Below, one piece after another: positions 33,411 through 42,396 of a DNA stretch of 64,000 nt (positions within the stretch are counted from its first letter, which is position 1; each line of letters starts with the position of its first letter). Location: NCBI RefSeq assembly GCF_016811105.1, contig NZ_JAFBGM010000001.1, forward strand, positions 248,001-312,000, read 5' to 3'. Origin of the DNA: Aurantibacter crassamenti (GTDB lineage: Bacteria; Bacteroidota; Bacteroidia; Flavobacteriales; Flavobacteriaceae). Made by a program: the position numbers and the translations under genes. The notes under the pieces were generated by a model. The model had not been told where the DNA came from. It saw nothing but the letters and a program-made list of their open reading frames with translations, and ran no database searches.

Positions 33411-34343
33411 ATGAATTTAAATAAAAAAATTGGCACGCTTGCACTAGGTGTTTTGCTGTCGTTTATGTCAAACAACTCTCTTTTTGGCCAACAAACGCCA
33501 ACATTTACTGAGTATAATTACAATCCGTATATACTTAATTCTGCCTATGCCGGTCTAACAGAAAACACAGAAATTTCACTAAGCAATTCTGGATTTTTTA
33601 ACCAAATTGAAGGTAGTCCAAAAAGCTTTTCCTTAAGCGGTCATGGATCCTTTAATCGTAATAAAGTTGGTTTAGGTGCTGGTGTAATTAGAGATGAAAT
33701 TGGTGTAACAACTTCAACAAATTTCTTTGCATCGTATTCTTATAAAATATTTTTTGATTTTGAAAGTAGCAGACCGTATTGGCAACTTTATGATGCAGGG
33801 GTATTATCTTTTGGAATTACCGCTGGTCTTCAGCAATACCAAGATAATTTGACCCAACTAGGTATTGTAGGCGACCCTAACTTTGCACAAGATATTAATG
33901 CTACTATACCAACAATTGGTTTAGGGTTTCTATTTAACCATGCTTCATTTTACGTGGGGCTTTCTACACCTAATATTATAGGAGACGCATTAGCATCAGA
34001 TGATAATTTAAATTTAAATAATCCGTATTATGGGTATTTTGGCTATCGTTTCTTTAACAATCACTTTCAAGATTTAATGATAAAACCTAATGTTTTACTG
34101 AAGTATGAGGATGGAGCTGCATTACAAGCAGATATAAATGTAGCTGTGAGTTTTAGAAACAAGTTTGAATTAGGCACTGGGTATAGAACCAATAATTCTA
34201 TAAATCTATTAGCTGGTATTTATTTATTTGATAATGTAAGAGCCATTTATAATTATAATCTAGCTACAAATGACTCTTCTCTAGGTAACACCCACGGTAT
34301 TATTTTAAGCTATCAATTTGGAGATGGTTATTCATTAGATTAA
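33411..34343 (+). CDS. PorP/SprF-family type IX secretion system outer-membrane protein
   Basis: A 310-residue barrel protein: signal peptide (1-27, ending LFGQ), then QTPTFTEYNYNPYILNSAYAG, the typical start of mature PorP/SprF proteins, alternating strands, and a Gly/aromatic-rich end (GIILSYQFGDGYSLD). In Flavobacterium johnsoniae SprF is needed to bring the type-B cargo SprB to the surface, and each type-B cargo tends to have its own SprF-like partner. Placement 4 bases after the giant protein supports such a pair here. Family firm; partnership inferred from known cases and spacing. Confidence 0.9.
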   Translation: MNLNKKIGTLALGVLLSFMSNNSLFGQQTPTFTEYNYNPYILNSAYAGLTENTEISLSNSGFFNQIEGSPKSFSLSGHGSFNRNKVGLGAGVIRDEIGVTTSTNFFASYSYKIFFDFESSRPYWQLYDAGVLSFGITAGLQQYQDNLTQLGIVGDPNFAQDINATIPTIGLGFLFNHASFYVGLSTPNIIGDALASDDNLNLNNPYYGYFGYRFFNNHFQDLMIKPNVLLKYEDGAALQADINVAVSFRNKFELGTGYRTNNSINLLAGIYLFDNVRAIYNYNLATNDSSLGNTHGIILSYQFGDGYSLD

Positions 34344-34353
34344 AATAGCTACT

Positions 34354-34893
34354 ATGTCTATAAAAAGTATATTAATTGGGTCACTAATATTAGGTATAGC
34401 TATAATTGTAGGGTCTTTCTATTTTGTTTTTAGGACAAAGACTGAAGATTTATCGAACAAATTCCCTTACAATGAAATTATAAATAAGACCTTAAAAACC
34501 CAACAAGAATGCTTTATAACCCTACACAAACATTCTTTAGAGCATCCGTATATTTTAGATATAACTGATACTAATTTTTATGAGACCGCTAATCCAATAT
34601 ATAAACTACCCAGAGGTACTTCTTTAAAAATTGAAAAAACAAAAGCATTTACAACACCTGTTAGTGGAGCAACACATTCTATTGTACTTGGAAGTGTTTA
34701 TGTTAGTGAACTAAAGGAGACTGTAAAATTTGAACTTTTTTGGGGAGAAAACCCTACTTATGGGCTTTATGATTATGATGATAATTATGACATTTACCCA
34801 CTTGCACCTTGGCAAGAAGAAGCTTTGCCTTTTAAATACTTTTGGGATGGTCGAATTGAACCACATGATTGGGAAGCGTGGAACTCACTATAA
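34354..34893 (+). CDS. Membrane-anchored protein of unknown function
   Basis: A 179-residue protein with one N-terminal helix (residues 5-27, ILIGSLILGIAIIVGSFYFVF) and a soluble part without known motifs; visible features are aromatic/acidic stretches near the end (GLYDYDDNYDIYP, WDGRIEPHDWEAW). It lies 10 bases after the PorP/SprF gene and 9 before a YwqK lipoprotein, so it is probably part of the surface-protein operon. It is not recognised; a role in the same secretion or adhesion unit is only a guess from position. Confidence 0.6.
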   Translation: MSIKSILIGSLILGIAIIVGSFYFVFRTKTEDLSNKFPYNEIINKTLKTQQECFITLHKHSLEHPYILDITDTNFYETANPIYKLPRGTSLKIEKTKAFTTPVSGATHSIVLGSVYVSELKETVKFELFWGENPTYGLYDYDDNYDIYPLAPWQEEALPFKYFWDGRIEPHDWEAWNSL

Positions 34894-34902
34894 AATTACA
34901 AA

Positions 34903-35505
34903 TTGAAAATACATCCATTTTTAATACTAATCGCTTTACAATTGTTTCAAAGTTGTAATACCCAAAACAAAACCAAAGAAAAAACTGGGGTTCCTATTTC
35001 TTATGAAAAAGAGGTTATTGAAGTAACAGATTTTTTTGAGAACGGTGATGTATTGCTGACTGGAAAACTCATTGATAATAAAAAAAACGGAAAATGGGTT
35101 CGCTATTATAGCAATGGTAAAATCTATAAAATAGAAACTTTTAAAGATGATATTTTAGAAGGAGAATGGAAAGCCTATCATGATAATGGACAATTATATT
35201 TTGGTGGAAATCATATAAACAACAATAAAGACGGTACCTGGAAACACTATGCTAAAAATGGCACATTAAAATATCTTAGAATTTATAATGCTAAAGGAGC
35301 AACTGGAGAATGGAAAAGTTATTATGATTCTGGTGAAATAATTACTATTGAAAATTACGAAAACGGAGAGCCCAATGGTAGATGGATAACCTTCTACAAA
35401 AATGGCAAAATTCAAGAGGAGGGAGAATATCTTGATGGCAAAAAAAGCGGACAATGGACAGTCTATGATGACAAGGGTACTATTTTAAAGACTTCAAACT
35501 ACTAA
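34903..35505 (+). CDS. MORN/YwqK-type repeat lipoprotein, TTG start
   Basis: A 200-residue lipoprotein (lipobox LFQSC, Cys 18) with six to seven MORN-variant repeats of about 23 residues (for example KNGKWVRYYSNGKIYKIETF, SGQWTVYDDKGT). The frame contains no ATG before the signal peptide; the only start that keeps the signal peptide and lipobox whole is the TTG at 34903, which encodes the usual Met-Lys beginning. As with the protein at 9249, an 'antitoxin' label has no support here. It is the last gene before a terminator. Confidence 0.75.
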   Translation: MKIHPFLILIALQLFQSCNTQNKTKEKTGVPISYEKEVIEVTDFFENGDVLLTGKLIDNKKNGKWVRYYSNGKIYKIETFKDDILEGEWKAYHDNGQLYFGGNHINNNKDGTWKHYAKNGTLKYLRIYNAKGATGEWKSYYDSGEIITIENYENGEPNGRWITFYKNGKIQEEGEYLDGKKSGQWTVYDDKGTILKTSNY

Positions 35506-35542
35506 TGTTCAATTCAACAACGAAACTTTATTAAAAGACAAA

Positions 35543-35579
35543 ACCGATACGAATATCGGTCTTACGACTTGTTTTCTTT
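35543..35579. terminator. Bidirectional intrinsic terminator
   Basis: ACCGATA and TATCGGT form a perfect 7-base-pair stem around CGAA. On the minus strand the loop reads TTCG, a specially stable tetraloop, and the stem is followed at once by TTTGTCTTTT; on the plus strand a T-rich run (GTTTTCTTT) follows after 10 bases. It separates the convergent YwqK and pseudouridine synthase genes and works best for the latter. Confidence 0.8.
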
Positions 35580-35684
35580 ACTTATACAAGTAAATTATAA
35601 TACAAAAATGCAACTTTTATTAGTTTCAAAAGTTATCACAATTTTACCTTAAGGTTATCAAATATACCTCAATTCTAAAGTTGA

Positions 35685-36527
35685 TTATTTTAACATACCC
35701 AAGTTAACTATTTCCTGATCCGTAAGGTATCGCCAATGCCCTCTAGGTAAATCTTTCTTAGTTAAGCCTGCATAAGAAACACGATCAATTTTGACCACTT
35801 CGTAATCTAAATGTTCAAAAATACGTTCAACAATCTTATTTTTAGTACTATAAATTTCGATTCCGACTTCTCTTTTAGGCGCATTTTCAATAAAGCTTAT
35901 CTCTTGAACGCGTACTGGTTTTTCTTCAAGCGTGATACCCTCTTGTATCTTCTTCATATCAGCACTACGTAAATCTTTGTTTAGCACCACATGATATATT
36001 TTACGGAGTCCATTTTTTGGACTTTTCAAACGCTTTGTCAAATCACCATCATTGGTAAATAGAAGAAGCCCAGTGGCTTCTTTATCCATTTTATCAACGG
36101 GTAATAATGGCGTTTTTGAAGCATTAGAAATCAGGCCAGAAACATTTCGCCGTCCTCTTGTATCTCTTACTGTTGTTGTAAAATCTTTAGGTTTATTAAG
36201 TAGTACATATTCCTTTTTTACCGGATTTAGCAAACGACCGTCAAACTTAACCTCATCAGTCAATTTCACCTTATAGCCCATTTCTGTAATGGTTTTACCA
36301 TTAACAGTAACACTACCGGCAGAAATATAAATATCTGCATCACGTCTTGAGCAAACGCCAGAATTAGACACATACTTGTTTAAACGAACTAAATCAGGAT
36401 TACTAGGCTGCTTAGCCACAGGAGCAGCATTGCCCTGCGCCCTTGGCTTACTAAAATTCTTCTTCCGAAAGTTACCTACATGCTTTCCGGATGATTTTTT
36501 ATTTTGGCTAGAATCAGACTTACCCAT
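35685..36527 (-). CDS. RsuA/RluB-family rRNA pseudouridine synthase
   Basis: A 280-residue RNA-modifying enzyme. A basic, Ser/Lys-rich tail (1-45) precedes an S4 RNA-binding domain (about 46-100, VRLNKYVSNSGVCSRRDAD), then the synthase domain with LLNKPKDFTTTVRD and VDKMDKEATGLLLFTNDGDL. D148 is the catalytic Asp of the RLDxxTxGL motif of the family, here KMDKEATGL. It isomerises a uridine in rRNA; large-subunit (RluB/RluE) versus small-subunit (RsuA) target is not decided. It has its own promoter and a terminator about 125 bases past its stop. Confidence 0.9.
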   Translation of the reverse strand: MGKSDSSQNKKSSGKHVGNFRKKNFSKPRAQGNAAPVAKQPSNPDLVRLNKYVSNSGVCSRRDADIYISAGSVTVNGKTITEMGYKVKLTDEVKFDGRLLNPVKKEYVLLNKPKDFTTTVRDTRGRRNVSGLISNASKTPLLPVDKMDKEATGLLLFTNDGDLTKRLKSPKNGLRKIYHVVLNKDLRSADMKKIQEGITLEEKPVRVQEISFIENAPKREVGIEIYSTKNKIVERIFEHLDYEVVKIDRVSYAGLTKKDLPRGHWRYLTDQEIVNLGMLK

Positions 36528-36541
36528 TTTTAAACTTTTTG

Positions 36542-36549
36542 CAAAGGTA
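36542..36549 (-). promoter_or_regulatory. -7 promoter element of the pseudouridine synthase gene (TACCTTTG)
   Basis: The minus strand reads TACCTTTG, an exact TAnnTTTG box, with a TTG 17 bases upstream as possible -33. Transcription would start about 8-10 bases before the ATG at 36527. Confidence 0.6.
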
Positions 36550-36644
36550 GCTTTAATCTTTTAACCCAACAGCGCAACAAGCTGTATTATAACGGTTAAA
36601 ATATTAGTTTCAGAGAATAAGTGCATCTATTTAGAAAGACAATT

Positions 36645-37565
36645 CTAAATAATATTCCATTGTTCAAAACGATTAAGAATCATTTCAACATCAATTAATA
36701 GAATACTAAATACACCAATGATAATTATTAACTTAAGTATGTTATGCAGACCTACGTAATGAAGCTTGGTATGTGCTTTCCATAACATAATAAGAAAAAG
36801 GACGAGCAAGGCAACGCATCCTAAGAAATAAATATACATATAACCCACATCAAAATACTTAATGAGCAATAGTGCAGGTATTATGGTTAATGCCACTAAA
36901 AAACTAATACAATACTTTGAAAAACGATGACCATAAATTATTGGCACCGTTTTATAATTCTGAGCTAAATCACCTGCAATATTCTCTAAATCTTTTATCA
37001 TTTCACGCATAAGAATCAATAAAAAAAGAAATATAGCATGCACAAAAATGACATGTTCAAAATTCTTATAATAAACAAAAACGGCAAAAAACGGAGCTAT
37101 TGATAATGTGGATGAAACAAAATTTCCAACAAACGGAATTCGTTTCAACTTATGAGAATAAAACCAAATTCCGAAAATATAAGCAGAGAAGAATAATACC
37201 GCTCTAAACGAGACATAACTAGCTGCAAAAACTGCTAAGAAGTTGAGAATAAAATAAGTGGTAAGCTTAAATCGTTGGCTAACCAAACGATCCAACATAC
37301 TTTTTCTAGGCTTATTTATAAGATCCTTTTCAGCATCATAAAAGTTATTGATTATGTAGCCACTTGCAATAACCAATGCAGAAGCAACAACTATTATAAA
37401 AAGATTTAAATCGAAAATAACTTTTCTGAGCGGTAGATGATGAGCCAAAATATAAATTGCAGCCAAATATTGAGCCAATACAATCATTAAAATATTGTAA
37501 CCTCTAACCACAGAAAACAGACTCAATAACTTTAAAAGTAAGAGCTTGTTTTTTCTACTAAACAT
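36645..37565 (-). CDS. UbiA-family prenyltransferase
   Basis: A 306-residue membrane enzyme with about eight to nine helices and the two Asp-rich loops of the family: NNFYDAEKD (73-81) followed by KPRKSM, and DLENIAGDLAQNYKT further on. It moves a polyprenyl group from its diphosphate to an acceptor. It is often annotated in this phylum as geranylgeranylglycerol-phosphate geranylgeranyltransferase. It lies 9 bases behind mevalonate kinase, so isoprenoid supply and use are co-expressed. The acceptor (quinone precursor, glycerol phosphate or other) cannot be told. Confidence 0.85.
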   Translation of the reverse strand: MFSRKNKLLLLKLLSLFSVVRGYNILMIVLAQYLAAIYILAHHLPLRKVIFDLNLFIIVVASALVIASGYIINNFYDAEKDLINKPRKSMLDRLVSQRFKLTTYFILNFLAVFAASYVSFRAVLFFSAYIFGIWFYSHKLKRIPFVGNFVSSTLSIAPFFAVFVYYKNFEHVIFVHAIFLFLLILMREMIKDLENIAGDLAQNYKTVPIIYGHRFSKYCISFLVALTIIPALLLIKYFDVGYMYIYFLGCVALLVLFLIMLWKAHTKLHYVGLHNILKLIIIIGVFSILLIDVEMILNRFEQWNII

Positions 37566-37574
37566 TTGATGATT

Positions 37575-38513
37575 TTAGAAGTTATAAACCACTTCTAAGT
37601 TGTAGTCTTTCAATGTTTTTTGTGCCTGATCAAAATCTTGAGTGAAACCCAAAATATAACCGCCACCACCAGAACCACATAGTTTTAGGTAATATTCGTT
37701 AGTCTCAATACCACGTTGCCATAGTTCGTGAAACTTTGTAGGTATCATTGGTTTAAAGTTATCGAGAACAACATGAGATAGTTGTTTCAAATTACCAAAA
37801 AGCGACTTCACGTTTCCGTTCACAAAATCGTCAACACAAGCATCAGTATGTTTGATAAACTGATCCTTCAACATATTTCTGAAGCCTTCTTGCTTCATCT
37901 TCTCCATAAAAAGTTGCACCATTGGCGCTGTTTCACCAGTTGAACCACTGTCTAGTAAAAAGACAGCCCCTTTACCTTCAGTATTTTGAGAAGGCAGACT
38001 TGTAGATTCAATATTATCTTGAGAATTAATTAATATAGGAAGGCTCAAATAACTATTTAAAGGATCTAAACCAGAGGACTTTCCATGAAAGAAAGATTCC
38101 ATTTTACCGAAAATAGTCTTTAATACTAATAACTTTTCTCTAGTGAGATTTTCTAGAACAGTAATTTTGTTTTGCGCATACTTATCATAAATAGCGGCCA
38201 CTAATGCACCACTACTACCAACACCATAACCCTGCGGAATTGAACTATCAAAATACATACCTGATTCAACATCACTCTTTAAAGTCTTAAAATCAAAAGA
38301 AACCAAATCAGGGCTATTCTTTTGTATCATTTCAAGATAACCAACAAATTCTCTAAGGCTACTGTTTGATTTCTTAGCAACTTCTGAGTTATTATCATCA
38401 GCTTTTAATGCACCTTTAAAAAAATTGTAAGGTATTGAGAGGCCTTTAGAATCTTTAATGATTCCATACTCTCCGAAGAGTAATATTTTTGAATAAAAAA
38501 GGGGACCTTTCAT
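37575..38513 (-). CDS. Mevalonate kinase (GHMP family)
   Basis: A 312-residue GHMP-type kinase. Seen: KILLFGEYGI (9-18), the ATP loop IPQGYGVGSSGALVAA (92-107), and the C-terminal GHMP motif LCGSGGGGYILGF. Neighbouring diphosphomevalonate decarboxylase makes phosphorylation of mevalonate the best assignment, though a phosphomevalonate kinase role cannot be excluded, since only one such kinase is visible here. Bacteroidota of the Flavobacteriia use the mevalonate route rather than MEP, which fits. Confidence 0.85.
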   Translation of the reverse strand: MKGPLFYSKILLFGEYGIIKDSKGLSIPYNFFKGALKADDNNSEVAKKSNSSLREFVGYLEMIQKNSPDLVSFDFKTLKSDVESGMYFDSSIPQGYGVGSSGALVAAIYDKYAQNKITVLENLTREKLLVLKTIFGKMESFFHGKSSGLDPLNSYLSLPILINSQDNIESTSLPSQNTEGKGAVFLLDSGSTGETAPMVQLFMEKMKQEGFRNMLKDQFIKHTDACVDDFVNGNVKSLFGNLKQLSHVVLDNFKPMIPTKFHELWQRGIETNEYYLKLCGSGGGGYILGFTQDFDQAQKTLKDYNLEVVYNF

Positions 38514-38571
38514 AGTTCTTTTAATTTGGGACTATATCATAACGCTTATAAGACGTAAATCTGTTAAAAAG

Positions 38572-39654
38572 TTACGCTTTTTTTGCACCGAAACCAATTT
38601 GATCGCAAATATACTGCCCGTTTTCACAATATGCAACCAACTCATTCTTAATAAATTGGTCTATTATTGACTTTTCAGATTCAGGATATAGTACATGAAC
38701 ATTGGCACCCGCATCTAAAGTAAAACAAACGTGGGTTTTAGATTGTTCACGGAAAGCCCATATTTTATTGATAATTTCGAGCGTATTTGGCTTCATGAGT
38801 ATAAAATATGGCATACTCGTCATCATCATAGCGTGCAGTGTTAATGCCTCACTTTCTACAATTTTAATAAATTCATTTAAGTCTCCTGAAGCAAAAATCG
38901 AAATTAAACTTGTCAGATTTTCATGCGCTTGGTCGAAACGTTGATTTGCAAACGGATGATTATGCATTAAATCATGCCCAACGGTGCTACTTACCTGCTT
39001 TTGACCTTTGTCAACCAATAGAATGGTATCACAGTAGTTTTCAAATACTTCATGTACTTTATATGGATATTTTATTCCGATTAAATCTGAACTACCTTCA
39101 GTATCATTATGATTGCCCCACTGCACAATTGGCCCTTGTATACTTCTAGCAGCACTACCAGAACCTAGTCGCGCCAAAAAGGAAGCTTTTTGAGTAAAAT
39201 AACCTTCACTCATTAATGGGTTCAATTGCCTTTCAATATCCATAAGACATAATGCCAACGCACTCATTCCGGATGCTGAAGAAGCAATTCCGCTACTATG
39301 CGGAAAAGAATTTGACGTTTCAATTGTAAAATGATACTCTTTCAAAAACGGCAAGTACTTTTCTATCCTTTTAAAAAATGTAGCAATTTTTGGCTTAAAA
39401 TCTTCCTTAACCTTTCCTTCAAGAGAGATATCGAAAGAATAATCTTCAATCGGTTTAGCTAATTTTGAAAAATTTAGATTAGTAGTAGTTGCACAATTAT
39501 CCAATGTAAAACTAATAGAAGGGTTTGCAGGAATCTGCCCTTCCTTTTTACCCCAATATTTAACCAATGCTATATTACTAGGAGATTTCCAAGAAGTTTT
39601 TCCGCTACTAATTTCTTTAGCATATGTATTGGGAATAAAGTCTTGTTCAGTCAT
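38572..39654 (-). CDS. mvaD: Diphosphomevalonate decarboxylase
   Basis: A 360-residue GHMP-superfamily enzyme making isopentenyl diphosphate with ATP. Seen: SPSNIALVKYWGKKEGQIP (24-42), the ATP loop FPHSSGIASSASGMSALAL (117-135), LGSGSAARSI for substrate binding, and FTLDAGANVHVLY near the C-terminus carrying the catalytic Asp region. It is the first gene of the group mvaD, mevalonate kinase, UbiA. A clear -7 box stands 17 bases before its start. Confidence 0.93.
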   Translation of the reverse strand: MTEQDFIPNTYAKEISSGKTSWKSPSNIALVKYWGKKEGQIPANPSISFTLDNCATTTNLNFSKLAKPIEDYSFDISLEGKVKEDFKPKIATFFKRIEKYLPFLKEYHFTIETSNSFPHSSGIASSASGMSALALCLMDIERQLNPLMSEGYFTQKASFLARLGSGSAARSIQGPIVQWGNHNDTEGSSDLIGIKYPYKVHEVFENYCDTILLVDKGQKQVSSTVGHDLMHNHPFANQRFDQAHENLTSLISIFASGDLNEFIKIVESEALTLHAMMMTSMPYFILMKPNTLEIINKIWAFREQSKTHVCFTLDAGANVHVLYPESEKSIIDQFIKNELVAYCENGQYICDQIGFGAKKA

Positions 39655-39670
39655 TCTAAAATTATTTAAG

Positions 39671-39678
39671 CAAAGATA
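39671..39678 (-). promoter_or_regulatory. -7 promoter element of the mevalonate gene group (TATCTTTG)
   Basis: The minus strand reads TATCTTTG, an exact TAnnTTTG match, predicting a transcript starting near 39665 for mvaD, mevalonate kinase and the UbiA gene. No clear -33 element. Confidence 0.55.
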
Positions 39679-39707
39679 AGTTTTTGGTCGGTCTGATTTT
39701 ATTGCTT

Positions 39708-40259
39708 TTAATGTGAAGTCTTAGCAGACATTTCTAACAACTTTACCATAGTTCTATAATTTCTTGATGTTGCCGCAACTTTTAATTTTCGTTCAATTAA
39801 ATTATTGGTGAGTTTAGCCTTGCCCGCTCCATTCGTATAATTTAAATAAACACAGTTATTCTTTATTGAAAATTGTTCGTTTACGAATTCTATTTTATTG
39901 AATTCTGCCACTATTTCAGACTGAGGTGAGTTTTCTAAAAGTGCGAAATATACTTTCTTATTCTCAATATCAATAGGGTCTGTAAACGGGTTAGCATCAA
40001 AAATATCTTTTAACTCATCATATTTTTTCGCCAAAACAAAAATATCAAAACCAAAAGTTTCAGCAATCGCACTTTTTATTTTTGAAGCAACTTTTACATT
40101 ATCCTTTTCATTGCTTTTTAAAACAATATTACCACTTTGAATATAGGTCTCAACTTCTTGAAAATTGCTTTGCTCAAGCATTTTTCGCAAATCGGCCATA
40201 ATTATTTTCTTTTGTCCGCTAACGTTAATTCCCCTTAATAATACAACATACGTCTGCAT
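39708..40259 (-). CDS. DUF1697 family protein
   Basis: A 183-residue cytoplasmic protein with the family start YVVLLRGINVSGQKKI, then ADLRKMLEQSNFQEVETYIQ and SGNIVL, and a conserved end with RNYRTMVKLLEM. This is a widespread family of unknown function with a ferredoxin-like fold. It is third in a minus-strand run (glycerophosphodiesterase, HI0933-type flavoprotein, DUF1697), 5 bases after the flavoprotein stop. The run probably ends here, as the next gene has its own promoter. Confidence 0.85.
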   Translation of the reverse strand: MQTYVVLLRGINVSGQKKIIMADLRKMLEQSNFQEVETYIQSGNIVLKSNEKDNVKVASKIKSAIAETFGFDIFVLAKKYDELKDIFDANPFTDPIDIENKKVYFALLENSPQSEIVAEFNKIEFVNEQFSIKNNCVYLNYTNGAGKAKLTNNLIERKLKVAATSRNYRTMVKLLEMSAKTSH

Positions 40260-40264
40260 TACAA

Positions 40265-41527
40265 TTATTTTTGAGTGATACCTTGAGCTGCAATATAACC
40301 AGTAGTCCAGGCATTCTGAAAATTAAATCCACCTGTTATAGCATCAATATTTATAACCTCACCAGCAAAGTATAAGTTAGGCACAATTTTACTTTCCATG
40401 GTTTTAAAATTTATTTCACTGAGCTCAATACCACCAGCAGTAACAAACTCTTCTTTAAATGTGCTTTTTCCATCTACAGTAAACTTACAATCCGTTAATT
40501 GTTCTGCTAAAGTTTGCAATTTACTTTTGGTAATATCAGCCCATTTTTCATCTTCTAGTATTCCAGCGGCACGAACTAAATTCGTCCATAATCTTCTTGG
40601 CACATCAACAGCTCTAGTTCTAAGAATTGTTTTTTTACTCTCAACGGCCTTAATTTCGTTTAGCAGCTGAAAAATAGATTCTTCAAGATGATCTGGCAAC
40701 CAATTTACATGAATCTCAAATTTATAATCAAACGATTTTAACAGCCGAGCACCCCAAGCTGATAGTCTTAATATTGCTGGCCCGCTCATTCCCCAATGTG
40801 TTATTAGCAAAGGACCTTCTTCAGTTAAAAGTGCACGCCTTTTTTTTTGACTACGTAATTTAATGGTAATCTTAGCGTCTACATGATTTTTTTCATATAC
40901 CGCAACTCGGGCCTGCGTACTCACACCAGAAATACCCTCAATTCTTGGATCGTTTATATTAAATGTAAAAAGTGATGGAACTGGGTCGACAATTGAATGC
41001 CCCATTTTTGTAAGCATCGTCCAAATTTTTGAACTACTTCCCGTTGCAATTAAAAGCTTTTTTGCTTGATACGTTTTTTTTATAGAAGTTACTTCCCACA
41101 CATTCGTGACTGCTATATTCGTAACGCCACTATGTTTTAAAATTTGAATTCCTAATCGATTAACTTCTGATAGAAAACAATCAATAATAGTTTGAGAAGA
41201 ATTAGAAGTAGGAAACATTCTACCATCATCTTCAATTTTAAGGGCGATACCTTTTTCCTCAAAAAATGAAATTACATCCCCGCTACAATAGGTATAAAAA
41301 GGGCCTAATAATTCTTTTTCACCTCTGGGGTAATTCTTTACCAGCTCAGCAGGATCAAATTGCGCATGGGTAACATTACAGCGACCACCACCAGAAACCT
41401 TGACTTTAGCCAACACTTCTTTTCCCCTTTCTAAAATCGCAATTTTAAGGTTTGGGTCATTTTCCGCGGCATGAATAGCAGCATAAAAACCAGCTGCACC
41501 ACCACCAATAATTATAAGGTCGAACAT
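40265..41527 (-). CDS. HI0933/BaiN-type flavoprotein (NAD(P)/FAD-dependent oxidoreductase)
   Basis: A 420-residue flavoprotein. Seen: FAD Rossmann motif IIGGGAAGFYAAIHA (5-19), KVSGGGRCNVTHA around 43-55, GPAILRLS in the inserted domain, and the C-terminal FAD motif AGEVINIDAITGGFNFQNAW. These are the marks of the HI0933 (YhiN/BaiN) family; reported members act on steroid or flavin-like substrates but most are untested. Its ATG overlaps the stop of the upstream phosphodiesterase (TAATG), so the two are coupled. Confidence 0.9.
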   Translation of the reverse strand: MFDLIIIGGGAAGFYAAIHAAENDPNLKIAILERGKEVLAKVKVSGGGRCNVTHAQFDPAELVKNYPRGEKELLGPFYTYCSGDVISFFEEKGIALKIEDDGRMFPTSNSSQTIIDCFLSEVNRLGIQILKHSGVTNIAVTNVWEVTSIKKTYQAKKLLIATGSSSKIWTMLTKMGHSIVDPVPSLFTFNINDPRIEGISGVSTQARVAVYEKNHVDAKITIKLRSQKKRRALLTEEGPLLITHWGMSGPAILRLSAWGARLLKSFDYKFEIHVNWLPDHLEESIFQLLNEIKAVESKKTILRTRAVDVPRRLWTNLVRAAGILEDEKWADITKSKLQTLAEQLTDCKFTVDGKSTFKEEFVTAGGIELSEINFKTMESKIVPNLYFAGEVINIDAITGGFNFQNAWTTGYIAAQGITQK

Positions 41528-42273
41528 TAATGTGCTCGTTCAGGAAAATTTGTAATTATGCCATCTACACCAAACTGTTTCATAGTGGCAATATCTTCAG
41601 GCTCATTGATTGTAAAAGGATAAAGTTTAAAACCAGCCTTATGTACCTCATTTACGTTTTCTTGGTTTAGCGCTTTAAAGTGTGGGTTAATTGCCTCTGC
41701 ATTTAATTCTTTGGCCACCGCTGTTGCTTCAGCAATTTCATCTCCAACAAGAACAGCAATTCTAATATTACTATTTAAAGTTCTAATTGCACGTAATTCA
41801 TCCCATTTAAAACTTGAAATGATTATATTTTTTAACTCCCAATTTTTATCCTTTATATTTTCTGATAACATTTGATTTAGAAGATCTGTAGTGCCTTCTC
41901 CTTTTAATTCAATATTGAGTTGAACCTTATTATCAATTACATCTAAAACTTCTTGTAGGGTAGGTATACTATAATTTCCATCCAATTTCAATTGCTTTAA
42001 TTCATCTAAAGTAAAGCTTTCAACAGCACCTTTTCCGTTTGTTAAACGATTTACTTTATCATCATGAAAAACAATGAGCTCGCCACTTTTAATTTTAAAA
42101 ATATCAATCTCAATCATGTCAACTCCTAAATCCATTGCTTTCTGCATTGAAGCTACTGTGTTTTCGGTTACATGACCCATTGCCCCTCGATGCCCTATAA
42201 CTAATGGTTTTTGTGCCATACTACATGATTGTATTAAAAAAATGAATGAAAAAAGATAAATTATTCTGCGCAT
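41527..42273 (-). CDS. Glycerophosphodiester phosphodiesterase, lipoprotein
   Basis: A 248-residue lipoprotein (lipobox LIQSC, Cys 17) with a GDPD TIM barrel. Seen: GHRGAMGHVTENT with the catalytic His and the following Glu, MIEIDIF (metal-binding Glu/Asp) and FHDDKVNRLT with the second catalytic His, then INIELK-type strand (QLNIELKGEG). It hydrolyses glycerophosphodiesters to glycerol 3-phosphate and an alcohol in the envelope. The frame is open to 42351, but only the ATG at 42273 begins directly with the signal peptide. Confidence 0.9.
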   Translation of the reverse strand: MRRIIYLFSFIFLIQSCSMAQKPLVIGHRGAMGHVTENTVASMQKAMDLGVDMIEIDIFKIKSGELIVFHDDKVNRLTNGKGAVESFTLDELKQLKLDGNYSIPTLQEVLDVIDNKVQLNIELKGEGTTDLLNQMLSENIKDKNWELKNIIISSFKWDELRAIRTLNSNIRIAVLVGDEIAEATAVAKELNAEAINPHFKALNQENVNEVHKAGFKLYPFTINEPEDIATMKQFGVDGIITNFPERAH

Positions 42274-42396
42274 ATTTTCGTGTCTTAAGAATAGTAAAGA
42301 TAATAGAATCAATTTGTTTAATTTTTTCATTAAAAAGGAAAATCCAAACACAGTTCTTATATTTAAGTCACAATAAGAAAAGTAAGCAATTTAAAT

